In this document: piece after piece, positions 27,315 to 35,347 of the stretch | How positions within the stretch are numbered: the stretch's first letter is position 1 | Layout of the letters: each line of letters begins with the position of its first letter | NCBI RefSeq assembly: GCF_029962485.1 | Contig: NZ_CP073637.1 | Coordinates: 1,364,001-1,428,000, forward strand | Direction: 5' to 3' | DNA from: Burkholderia cepacia | GTDB taxonomy: Bacteria; Pseudomonadota; Gammaproteobacteria; Burkholderiales; Burkholderiaceae | DNA: 64,000 bases | Position numbers and translations under genes: made by a program | Notes under the pieces: generated by a model | Told to the model about the DNA's origin: nothing | Database searches by the model: none | The model's input: only the letters and a program-made list of their open reading frames with translations

Positions 27315-29465
27315 TCAGTTCACCTTGGCGCTGGAGAACTTGAAGCTGGTGCCGCTGTTCGCGGTGACGAGCCAGTACGTCGAATCGGTGATGACGACAC
27401 TGCCGATACCCTGCGTGATCAACGGCAGCGCGAACGACTTCTTCGGCAGCAGCCAGGTCATGTTCGCGAGGCTGGTCGGGTGGCTGGCGGCGAATGCCCA
27501 GCCGCTGCCCGTGTCGGTAGCCGTCCACGTGACGTTCAGGCGTGCACGATCGAAGATCGTGATGTCACTCATCGTGTACCACTTGAACTGACCGAGCAGC
27601 TTCAGCGTATTCGCCTGCGAGAAGATCGCCGACAGTGTCGACGTATAGGACGACGCGCCAAGCGGGTGCGCATAGATCAGCCGGCTCGTGCGGTTCGCGA
27701 CGACGAAGTTCATCAGGGCTGCGTACCAGTTGTTCACGTCGCTCGTCGGAACCGCATACTGCTGGAACTCCTCGAACGTCGCGTACTTGCCGAACGGCAT
27801 CACCGGGTAAGCCCACAGGCCCGGGTTCAGCAGCGCGCCGTTGCGATATGCGCGGGTCGGCGCCGAGCCGGTGTGGCCGGTGAAGTAGTACCCGTTGAAG
27901 CCGTTGGCTTCGAGCCAGTTGACCGACCAGGTCGGCGTGTTGCCTTCCGGCGCCGCGTATTCGACGTCCGGCTGGCCCGTCGCAGCCTGGATGGCCTGAT
28001 GGTTCATCACCAGGTACTGCGTGAACGTGCTCGCGTTCGTTTCGCTGGCATTTGCCCCCCAGTAGTCGTGAATCCAGCCGCCGTGGCTGCCGACGTGATG
28101 GCCCTTGCTCAGGAAATACTTCACGAGATTCAGCGCGGTGGGGTTGTTGGCGAGGTTCACACCGTCGCCGTCGCCGAAGGCCGCTTCGTCGGGGCCGGCC
28201 GTGATCACGAGCGAGAACGGTCCGTTGTTCCACACGCCGAGGTTCTTCAGCTGGAGCGCCGGCTGGATCTGGTCGCCCGCGCAGAAGTGCCAGTTGAACA
28301 CCAGCCCGGCCATCGCCTTCGGCAGCGGCGACAGCGACGGCAGGTTCAGCATCTGCGTGCCGAAATAATGCAGGTAGCCGTGAATCAGCATGCCGTCGGT
28401 CTGGCCGTCGAGGTAGGCGAGCGGCAGGTTGACGAACAGTACGCCGCCGTTGCCGTACGTGTTGTAGCCGGACACCAGCCCGAACGTCGGCGAGGTCAGG
28501 ATCGTCGTGCCGGTGTACGTCCCCTGCGTGACGAAGCTCGGATAGGTCAGGAAACCGTACACGTAGCCGGAGATGCCTTCGAGCGTGTCGGTGGTCGTCG
28601 CCATGGTCGACGCGAGCGTGGTGGCGGCCTTGCCGGTCGTCGTGCTGACGAGCGAGTTGGCGCTATACGTGCCGGACTTCACCTGCTTGCCGTTCGCAAC
28701 GCCGGTCAGCTTCGGGGCCGTCTGGTTCAGCACGCCGCTGCCTGAAGGCGACGTGTCGTACTGGAACCATGCGCCATGGTTGTAGTTGGCGAGGCCGCCG
28801 GGGTTCGACGGGCTGCCGGACAGATAGAGCGCGGTGCCGGTCGTCTGCTTCGACGAATTGTTCGTCTTCGCGTTGCTGGTGGTCGCCGCGGCCATGACGC
28901 TGGCGGTCGTCGTGGTCGAAGCCGTCGTGGTCCACGTCATCGACTTGCCGGGAGGCACCTGGAGCGTGCGCAGCCAGCTGCTCATGCCGGTCACGTTGCC
29001 GAGACCGATCATGTTGCCGCCCAATTGGTCATACAGTACGTAGTCCACACCGACCATGTTGCTGAAACGAGATTTCGGGCTCACGTAGAAGCCGGCCGAA
29101 TTCAGCACGCCGAAATCGTAGACGAGCATGACCTTGCCGCCGTTCAGCGCATAGTTCTGGATCGCCGTGACGAGCGTGTCGTCGGCCGTCGTATGCACCT
29201 GGTCGGGCAGGATCAGGCCGGGATACTGCGACAGCGACGCGCCGGCCGCCATGAACTGGCTGTCGGTCATCACCGTGATCTGCAGCCCTTCCTCCTGTGC
29301 GGTGTCGAGCCATGCGGACACGCGCGGATCGGGCAACGTCAGCGTATTCGGCACCAGCAGGATGAGCTGGTTGGTGGCTGCCTGAACGCCGCCCGGACTG
29401 AATGCGAACGCGAGCGCGAACAACGCGAACAGGATCCGCAAGAACTTGCCTGACTTTGCCAACAT
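27315..29465 (-). CDS. Secreted polysaccharide-deacetylase-like protein
   Basis: 716 residues with a clear signal peptide (MLAKSGKFLRILFALFALAF, cleavage after VQA near residue 30). The N-terminal part (about 35-170) resembles an alpha/beta GATase-like domain (QLILLVPNTLTLPDPRVSAW, GGKVMLVYDFG). A Thr/Ser/Asn-rich segment (about 180-300) follows. The C-terminal part (about 400-650) looks like a NodB-type deacetylase: TAGPDEAAFGDGDG and GHHVGSHGGWIHDYWG could provide the Asp and His metal ligands, and RLIYAHPLG a later His. The spacing His-x4-His differs from the usual His-x3-His, so activity is uncertain. It has its own sigma-54-type promoter candidate 210 bases upstream. Confidence 0.78.
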   Translation of the reverse strand: MLAKSGKFLRILFALFALAFAFSPGGVQAATNQLILLVPNTLTLPDPRVSAWLDTAQEEGLQITVMTDSQFMAAGASLSQYPGLILPDQVHTTADDTLVTAIQNYALNGGKVMLVYDFGVLNSAGFYVSPKSRFSNMVGVDYVLYDQLGGNMIGLGNVTGMSSWLRTLQVPPGKSMTWTTTASTTTTASVMAAATTSNAKTNNSSKQTTGTALYLSGSPSNPGGLANYNHGAWFQYDTSPSGSGVLNQTAPKLTGVANGKQVKSGTYSANSLVSTTTGKAATTLASTMATTTDTLEGISGYVYGFLTYPSFVTQGTYTGTTILTSPTFGLVSGYNTYGNGGVLFVNLPLAYLDGQTDGMLIHGYLHYFGTQMLNLPSLSPLPKAMAGLVFNWHFCAGDQIQPALQLKNLGVWNNGPFSLVITAGPDEAAFGDGDGVNLANNPTALNLVKYFLSKGHHVGSHGGWIHDYWGANASETNASTFTQYLVMNHQAIQAATGQPDVEYAAPEGNTPTWSVNWLEANGFNGYYFTGHTGSAPTRAYRNGALLNPGLWAYPVMPFGKYATFEEFQQYAVPTSDVNNWYAALMNFVVANRTSRLIYAHPLGASSYTSTLSAIFSQANTLKLLGQFKWYTMSDITIFDRARLNVTWTATDTGSGWAFAASHPTSLANMTWLLPKKSFALPLITQGIGSVVITDSTYWLVTANSGTSFKFSSAKVN

Positions 29466-29800
29466 GGTGTACTCCTCGCTCAAGGAATGGGGGGCGCGCG
29501 GCGGTCGCGATACGCGAGCCGCCAGGTCGACCAATCCTGCCCCGTAGGTGTGTGCGGTTGTCCGGTGCGTCGGACATCGAGCGGCACCTGTCGACGACAG
29601 CCGGACCAACAAGACGCGTCGGTACGCCGCGCTGTCGTCGTCGACGAGAGGACTCGATGCGACGTATTGAGTGAAGCGAACAACGTGCCATTTGCCCAGG
29701 AGGCCCGGTCCTGCTGGCTTCATGTGACGCGAGTCGCGCGGCATGGCGGCAAACGCAATGGATTCGTTTCATCGCTGATACGGCGCGTTTGCGAGCGAAA
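29466..29800 (-). other. 335-base gap inside the polysaccharide operon
   Basis: The deacetylase frame stays open upstream of its ATG, but that stretch has no signal peptide or conserved sequence and follows a different, Arg-rich composition. The gap instead carries a sigma-54-type promoter candidate (29675-29690), so the last three genes can be transcribed separately. Confidence 0.6.
29675..29690 (-). promoter_or_regulatory. Sigma-54 (-24/-12) promoter candidate
   Basis: Minus-strand TGGCACGTTGTTCGCT matches the RpoN consensus TGGCACG-N4-TTGCW with one mismatch (C for T), keeping the essential GG and GC exactly 10 bases apart. The deacetylase start lies about 210 bases downstream. Confidence 0.6.
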
Positions 29801-30571
29801 TCAGCAGACGGAATCGGAGCCGTTCGTCAGCGCACCGGGCCAGCTCGCGCAGTAGGTGTAGAGCGTGACCAGCAGGCCGATCAGCAGCGGTCCGCCGAGC
29901 AGGAAATAGCAGAACGGCAGAAACAGCAGCGAGCCGTGATGGATGATCACCGCGTGCAGCAGCATCACGAACGGCAGCGCGAAGACGAAGTAGCCGAGCA
30001 CCAGCACCGATGCGAGGGCCTTCTGCAGCAGCGAGAAATCGAGCGGGTAGTACAACGCCGCCATCACCAGCGGGATCATCGCGATCGCCGCGCCGTGCAG
30101 CACGAACATGTCGCGCAGATGCAGCAGCGGGACATACGGGAACGTGCCGGGCGCGAGCCAGAAATAGACGCAAATCAGCAACTGGGTGAAGCTTGCAATT
30201 CGTAACAGATATGCAACAGGCAGCCAATTCCTGTGGCGCACAAAGGACGCGGCGAAGCCGATTGCGCAGAGCGCCGCGGTGGACGCCAGCAGCACGCCGC
30301 CGGGCATGCGCGCGGCGATGTCGATCGACAGCAGCGGCACGCGCGGCGCGTCGGGCGGATAGCCGATCACGATCACGTGGAGCGCCGGGTCGATCTGGTG
30401 CGCGCCCCAGGTCATCACCGCGCGCCAGTAGCGCCAGGCGATCGGCAGGTCGGCCCACAGCAACGCGTACAGCGCAGGCGTCAGCAGTGCGATCGACGAC
30501 AGCCAGCGCTGCGGATAGGCATGAATCCGCAGCGAACGGTCGGCGGGAGGACGGACGGGGTGCGTCTGCAT
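29801..30571 (-). CDS. Six-helix inner-membrane protein of unknown family
   Basis: 256 residues, about six membrane helices (roughly 25-43, 92-110, 118-138, 150-170, 180-204, 214-240), with a soluble loop of about 50 residues between the first two. I do not recognise the family. Placement 13 bases after the outer-membrane barrel gene, in an operon with a processive glycosyltransferase, suggests a role in polymer synthesis or translocation, possibly as a PgaD-like or acyltransferase-like partner, but no catalytic motif is visible. Confidence 0.78.
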   Translation of the reverse strand: MQTHPVRPPADRSLRIHAYPQRWLSSIALLTPALYALLWADLPIAWRYWRAVMTWGAHQIDPALHVIVIGYPPDAPRVPLLSIDIAARMPGGVLLASTAALCAIGFAASFVRHRNWLPVAYLLRIASFTQLLICVYFWLAPGTFPYVPLLHLRDMFVLHGAAIAMIPLVMAALYYPLDFSLLQKALASVLVLGYFVFALPFVMLLHAVIIHHGSLLFLPFCYFLLGGPLLIGLLVTLYTYCASWPGALTNGSDSVC

Positions 30572-30584
30572 GGCGCCCGCCCGA

Positions 30585-31595
30585 CTACCAGCGATAGAAC
30601 ACGCTCAGCTCGCCGCCGATCCGTGAGTAGTAAGGGTTGTGATAGTAGTCGAACTCGATCTGCGTTCCCCACTTGCGCGTGAACCAGTAGCGCCATTTCG
30701 CGTCGATCTCGTGGCTGCGGAAATCGGCGATCTGCGAGCCGGAGCCAGTGACCTGATAGGCCTCGCGGCCGAACCCGCCGCGCAGCACGATCACGCTCTT
30801 GCCGACTTCGCCGTAGGTGACGGCGCCGTAATAGGCCGGTGCCTTGACCGATCCGGGCGAATCGACCGTGTAGTTCGTGCCGGCCTCGAAGATCCATTTC
30901 GGCAGCGCGTACCAGATCAGGCCGGCGTGATAGAGCTGGTCTCGATGGCCGCTGCGGTTCCACGCGTAGCCGGCGCCCAGCGACACGACCAGCGAACGAT
31001 TCGACAATAGCTTGCGATTGATCGACAGGTCGACGCGTGCGCTCGGCAGGATCGTCCCTGACGTGGTGCCGGCGAAGCCGATGCCGCCGAACCAGTCGGG
31101 GTTGAAGTCCTGCACGTAGGTCAGTGCGCCGAGCTGCGTGTTCTCGCCGAAGCGGTGCAGTTGCGCGAGCTCGCCGAGCACGGTACGCCCGCCGTCCTGA
31201 TAGACCCCGCGCAGATGCACGCCGTACCAGTCGCCGTAGCCGTGCGTCAGGTGTGCGCTCGAATAGCCGAGCGACAGTTCGGTATGTTTTTCTTGCGGCG
31301 CCTGGACATGTGTGACGATTGCGTCGGGCAGCGGCGGCCGGTTCGTATCGTCAGGCGTGAACTCGGCGAGCGGCACGCCGTCCGGCAGGCCGTCGGCGCT
31401 GACGCGTACGAATGTGGATTCGTCGCGCGGCCGCGGCGTGATGACGGTGGGAACGTCGGGCGACTGCACGGGCGGCGCGGCGGCGTCGTCCGGCAGTGCC
31501 GCCAGTACCGGTGGCGTACCGAAGGCGACGCCGCACAGCACCGCGAGGGTGGCAACCGGCACGCGCGGGCCGCGATGGCAGGGGCGATCGGACAT
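30585..31595 (-). CDS. YaiO-like outer-membrane beta-barrel protein
   Basis: 336 residues: signal peptide (cleavage near residue 32 after VLA), a Pro/Asp-rich periplasmic stretch (about 33-105), then a barrel of alternating strands (TELSLGYSSAHLTHGYGDWY, GVHLRGVYQDG, FEAGTNYTVDS) ending with the aromatic terminus FYRW typical of outer-membrane proteins. It resembles the YaiO family; in E. coli yaiO is clustered with a glycosyltransferase and a deacetylase gene. AAGGAG precedes the ATG at 31595; the frame upstream is a shadow of the next gene. Likely role: polymer export or surface anchoring. Confidence 0.83.
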   Translation of the reverse strand: MSDRPCHRGPRVPVATLAVLCGVAFGTPPVLAALPDDAAAPPVQSPDVPTVITPRPRDESTFVRVSADGLPDGVPLAEFTPDDTNRPPLPDAIVTHVQAPQEKHTELSLGYSSAHLTHGYGDWYGVHLRGVYQDGGRTVLGELAQLHRFGENTQLGALTYVQDFNPDWFGGIGFAGTTSGTILPSARVDLSINRKLLSNRSLVVSLGAGYAWNRSGHRDQLYHAGLIWYALPKWIFEAGTNYTVDSPGSVKAPAYYGAVTYGEVGKSVIVLRGGFGREAYQVTGSGSQIADFRSHEIDAKWRYWFTRKWGTQIEFDYYHNPYYSRIGGELSVFYRW

Positions 31596-31606
31596 GAAGG
31601 CGCTCC

Positions 31607-32602
31607 TTAACGGGATGCGTGGAACCAGCCGCTGCGCCACGCGACGAGGTCGCCATGCACGCATGCGTGACCGACGACCGAGACATCGCGCGCGCACGCG
31701 CTGACAGGATGGCCGGCGACACCGATGCGCGCACCGGTCAGCCGCAGCAGGCCGCCGGCCGACACGACGCCGTCGATGCAGCTCGCGTTCGCGAGCAGCA
31801 CGTCGTCGCGCGCGAACACGGCGCCGTGCAGCAACGCATGACGTTCGAGTTCGACGCGATGCGCCTTGACGCTGCCGCGCAGCACGCAGCCTTCGCCGAG
31901 CGTGAGCGTGCCGTCGACGATGAGGTTGCCTTGCACGACCGTGTGCGCGGGCAGGCGAACGTCGCAATGCACCAGGTAGCGGCCGTGCAGGAAGCGGTGC
32001 GGCAGCGACGCGAAGTGGCGGGTGAGCGAGATCGCGCGGCGCGGCGCCGCCGGCACGCTGGCGGGTCGCGCACTCGGCGCGGCACCGAAGACGATCGGTT
32101 CGCCGTACAGGGACGCGAAACCGCCGGCGCCGTGCAGGTGCACCGTGCCGCCGACCACGACGCCGCGCAGTACCGCACCGTCGACGTCGATCCGCGGTGC
32201 GTGCGCAAGCGCGCCGATCGTCGCGCCGGCGCGAATGTCGATGCGCTCGTCGGCGAACGCGTACGCCGCGCGGGCGCCGCCGTCGAGCGTGATCGTGCGA
32301 TCGGCATGGAGCACGCCGTCGCGATGCTCGTCGTGCGCGACGTGGATCGTGTCGGCGTGCTGTACGGCCAGCCCGAGTGCTTGCCAGGGCGGTGCGGCGG
32401 ACGGGTCGGCCGGCGGTTCGCCGGCCGCGTATGCCCGCAGTGCGTCGTGCCATCGCGTGGCGAGCAATGCCTGATCGACGAACGGACCGTCGCCGATCGG
32501 CAGGGCCGCGACGTCGCTGCGCCGGATCAGTTCATGCAGCATCGGCAGGAACGGCAGGCTGAGCACGCCGGCCACCGGCACCATCACATTGAAGGTCGTC
32601 AT
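31607..32602 (-). CDS. Bactofilin-like polymer-forming protein
   Basis: 331 residues without signal peptide or clear transmembrane anchor beyond a hydrophobic N-terminus (MVPVAGVLSLPFLPML). Two blocks have the short-period repeats of a right-handed beta-helix: about 95-165 (IRAGATIGALAHAPRIDVDG, VLRGVVVGGTVHLHG) and about 215-320 (VVQGNLIVDGTLTLGEGCVL, RGSVKAHRVELERHALLHGA). This resembles the polymer-forming cytoskeletal (bactofilin) fold, here apparently duplicated with a proline-rich insert (about 168-190). It could scaffold the synthesis machinery. It starts 3 bases after the glycosyltransferase stop, so the two are translationally linked. Confidence 0.72.
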   Translation of the reverse strand: MTTFNVMVPVAGVLSLPFLPMLHELIRRSDVAALPIGDGPFVDQALLATRWHDALRAYAAGEPPADPSAAPPWQALGLAVQHADTIHVAHDEHRDGVLHADRTITLDGGARAAYAFADERIDIRAGATIGALAHAPRIDVDGAVLRGVVVGGTVHLHGAGGFASLYGEPIVFGAAPSARPASVPAAPRRAISLTRHFASLPHRFLHGRYLVHCDVRLPAHTVVQGNLIVDGTLTLGEGCVLRGSVKAHRVELERHALLHGAVFARDDVLLANASCIDGVVSAGGLLRLTGARIGVAGHPVSACARDVSVVGHACVHGDLVAWRSGWFHASR

Positions 32603-32605
32603 CGA

Positions 32606-34150
32606 TCATCGCTCCGGTTTCAGTTGCCGGCGAAAACGCTCGGTCTTGTCCCATTTCAGTTCGCGGCGGAATGCGGCGTCGAGCGTGAGTCCCCATAGCG
32701 CGGAGACGACGGCCGCGATCGTCACGCAGAAGCCGACGACGTTGACCGGCACGAGCCGCAGCCGCGTCGCGCGGCCGTCGAGCCGGGCCGCGACGACGAT
32801 CTCGAAGAACACGCCGAAGTTGCCGAAGGTGCTGAACGAGAACAGCGCGAACAGCGACACGATCAGGCCGAGCGCGGTCGAGTTGACGCCGTTGAACAGG
32901 TACAGCGCGAGCGCGGCGCCCCATGCGACTGCGAGGAGCGCGGGCATCACGAACACGCCGAGCAGCAGCGCGCCGTCCAGCCGGCAGCGCCGCGAGATCA
33001 GCGGATTGCGCAGTACCGGAACCAGATAGCGCAGCAGCGTCTGGTTGTGGCCTTTCGCCCAGCGCGTCAATTGACGCGCTCGCACGGCCCAGCGCTCGGG
33101 CACTTCCTCATAACATTCGGCGTGATTCAGGTAGACGGTGCGCCAGTCGCTCAGCAGCAGGCGATAGGTCATGTCGGTGTCCTCGGCGAGCGTGTCGTCG
33201 CGCCAGCCACCCACCGCGTCGAGCGCACCCTTGCGGATGCCGCCGACCGTGCCGCCGTACTGCGGTACCAGGTTGAGGTTGTTGCGGGCTTGCTGGTTGA
33301 CCTGGTAGCCGCCCGCGCGCTCGAGGTCGAGCAGCCGCGCGAGCAGGTTGCTGTCGGCGTTCTGCGGTACGACGCGGCCCATCACCGCGCCGACTTCCGG
33401 ATCGAAGAACGGTGCGACGAGTTCCTTCAGCAGCCCCGGACGCGGCAGGTAGTCGGCGTCGAACACCACCATGATGTCGCCGCGGATGAAGCGCAGCGCA
33501 TCCTTCAGTGCGGCCGCCTTGCCCGGCTTGCCGTTCTCGCGGTGAAACGGCTGGATGAGGTCGGGCGCGAGCGCCTGGACCTCGTCGATCAGCGCGCGGG
33601 TGTTGTCGGTCGAGCGGTCGTTGACCGGAATGATCGTCAGCCTGTCGCGCGGGTAGGTCGTCGCCAGCAGCGCCATCAGGCAATCGACGACGACGGCTTC
33701 TTCGTTGTGGGCGGCGACGAACACCGTGAGCCGCGGCCATTCGCCGTGGGTAATCGTCCGGTAGGGCGCGTATTGCGGCTTGAACAGGCGGTCGAGGCTG
33801 AACACGTAATGCCGTCCGGCATAGATGCACGTCAACAGCGTGAACAGCCACAGGTACGCGACGCAGGGCATCAGCAGCAGGTCGGGGTCGAACGTGATGC
33901 CCGGCGCGCTGGCCGGCGGCGGTTCGAGCGACGCGTCCGCACCGGGCGAGGCCGGTGCGGCGAGCGCGAGCGGGGCGCCGACGAGGGCCGCGCGTTCGAC
34001 CGCGACCGCAGCGTTTGCGGCGGGCATGGCGATTCGCGCCGGCTCGGCGATCGCCTGCGATGCGGTGTCGCGCACGGTCAGCGAGAAGGCAAGCACGATC
34101 AGCAGCAGGATGCCTTGCTCGCAGAGTGACGCCATCCGCGCTTTCTTCAT
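32606..34150 (-). CDS. Processive family-2 glycosyltransferase
   Basis: 514-residue inner-membrane synthase of the PgaC/BcsA/HasA/NodC kind, which polymerises a UDP-sugar while extruding the chain. An N-terminal helix (about 10-28) and an Ala/Pro-rich linker lead to a second helix (about 92-112). The GT-A domain has VFVAAHNEEAVV, the UDP-binding DRSTDN, the DxD motif VVFDADYLP, the catalytic TLAEDTDM and the processivity motif RQLTRWAKGH. Three or four C-terminal helices follow (about 400-500). ATG at 34150 (MKKARM) is the first gene of the operon, after a 1.2 kb non-coding region. Donor sugar unknown; UDP-GlcNAc or a ManNAc derivative fits the neighbours. Confidence 0.9.
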   Translation of the reverse strand: MKKARMASLCEQGILLLIVLAFSLTVRDTASQAIAEPARIAMPAANAAVAVERAALVGAPLALAAPASPGADASLEPPPASAPGITFDPDLLLMPCVAYLWLFTLLTCIYAGRHYVFSLDRLFKPQYAPYRTITHGEWPRLTVFVAAHNEEAVVVDCLMALLATTYPRDRLTIIPVNDRSTDNTRALIDEVQALAPDLIQPFHRENGKPGKAAALKDALRFIRGDIMVVFDADYLPRPGLLKELVAPFFDPEVGAVMGRVVPQNADSNLLARLLDLERAGGYQVNQQARNNLNLVPQYGGTVGGIRKGALDAVGGWRDDTLAEDTDMTYRLLLSDWRTVYLNHAECYEEVPERWAVRARQLTRWAKGHNQTLLRYLVPVLRNPLISRRCRLDGALLLGVFVMPALLAVAWGAALALYLFNGVNSTALGLIVSLFALFSFSTFGNFGVFFEIVVAARLDGRATRLRLVPVNVVGFCVTIAAVVSALWGLTLDAAFRRELKWDKTERFRRQLKPER

Positions 34151-35347
34151 GTCCTGGTCCCCGGTGTCCGCGACGATGACCGATGAGAGCTGAAGGCGCC
34201 CGTGGATCGCGCGGATGTCAATGGGACGCGGCCGCACGTTCGTCGCGCAGGGGCGGATGTCGTTCGCCCCGGCGGACGCGTCGCGTCGCCTCCCGGCTTC
34301 GTTGCTTTGGCGTCCCCGTCTGTCTGTTGCTGTCGTGCGAGTGCTTCGGGACGCACCTGTCTGACATTAAGCAAGGCGTGAGCCATGGGCCGAAATGCCC
34401 CGTGCAGCAAGGAGCCGGGCACGCGGTGCGCGCGTGGTCGGGGCCGCGGCGACGTGTTTTGATTCACTGACGAATCAGCGGATGCGCACGACATTCGACC
34501 CCGAGCAGTCCGCGACATATCTTGCGCACGTCACACGGCGGGCGGTTTGTCTAACGAGTCGCGGCCGCCTTGTCCGATGCGGCCTGGCGAGACGCGCCGT
34601 CGTGCGTCGTTCGCCTCGCGCGCGGTGCCCCGGAGGCCGAAACGGCGATCGCTGCGGTCCGCACCAAATGCACCGGACTCCGATGTATCCGAACGCGCCG
34701 GATCTGCGTTACACATTCGCAACATTTCCCGCGCATCGATTTGTGCGACGCAAGCGACGCCTCGTGTTGGGGAAACCGTGCGCACATGACCGTGGCCGGC
34801 CGCCATGTGCACGCCGCGCGCTGCACTGACAAAAGTGCCGAATCGAGATGACGCAAAGCGTTTCGAAAGATGCAGGCAGTTCGATGAGCCATCGGCGCAC
34901 GGCATGCATTCGCGATTCATCGGACGACGTCGTCAGACGGATCGCTCGGTCGGCCGGCTGTTTATCGTTGTCGTGCCGATTCGTCGATGAGACGGCCCGT
35001 AGCAGTTGTGAAACATTCCGTAACCCGTCGTGCGTGTGCGGTGCGCGTCGCGCAGACCGGACCCGGCTGCAGTGCGGCTGGTTTGAATATTGCTGGTGTG
35101 GAAGCAACGTGACGAACCGACGTGACGCTCGACACAGCGAGGAACGACTCATGACGTGACTGATCAGTGCAACGGGACGCCGGTAGTACGACGATTCGCG
35201 TGGCCAGGACCGCGCGGACAGGACGGCGCGCTCGCCTCGCGACATCGCTACGTGCCGACCGCGTGCGAGTACGGGAAGCGCCGCCTGAATACATGCTTCG
35301 CGCCACGTGCAGGGTCATCCGCGCGAAGTGGCTAAACGAGGATAACG
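34151..35347. promoter_or_regulatory. 1.2 kb divergent non-coding region
   Basis: No frame here has a ribosome binding site plus protein-like composition; candidate frames are Arg-rich and full of rare codons. It separates the polysaccharide operon (minus) from the epimerase gene (plus). It is much longer than other gaps in the window and looks less GC-biased by eye, consistent with a large regulatory region or a long leader RNA. I found no sigma-54 or other clear motif. Confidence 0.55.

Noticed and set aside
29466..29744. N-terminal extension of the deacetylase-like protein
   Set aside because: A clear signal peptide begins at 29465, and the extension overlaps the sigma-54-type site.
31596..32453. 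Extension of the YaiO-like frame upstream
   Set aside because: Arg-rich shadow of the bactofilin-like gene; the signal peptide and ribosome binding site start at 31595.
34401..34420. Possible sigma-54 site ahead of the glycosyltransferase (GCAAGGAGCCGGGCAC)
   Set aside because: The -24 element lacks the essential GG on the minus strand.
34709..35245. 178-codon minus-strand ORF in the 1.2 kb gap
   Set aside because: Arg/Ser-rich, no ribosome binding site, no recognisable fold; typical random high-GC frame.
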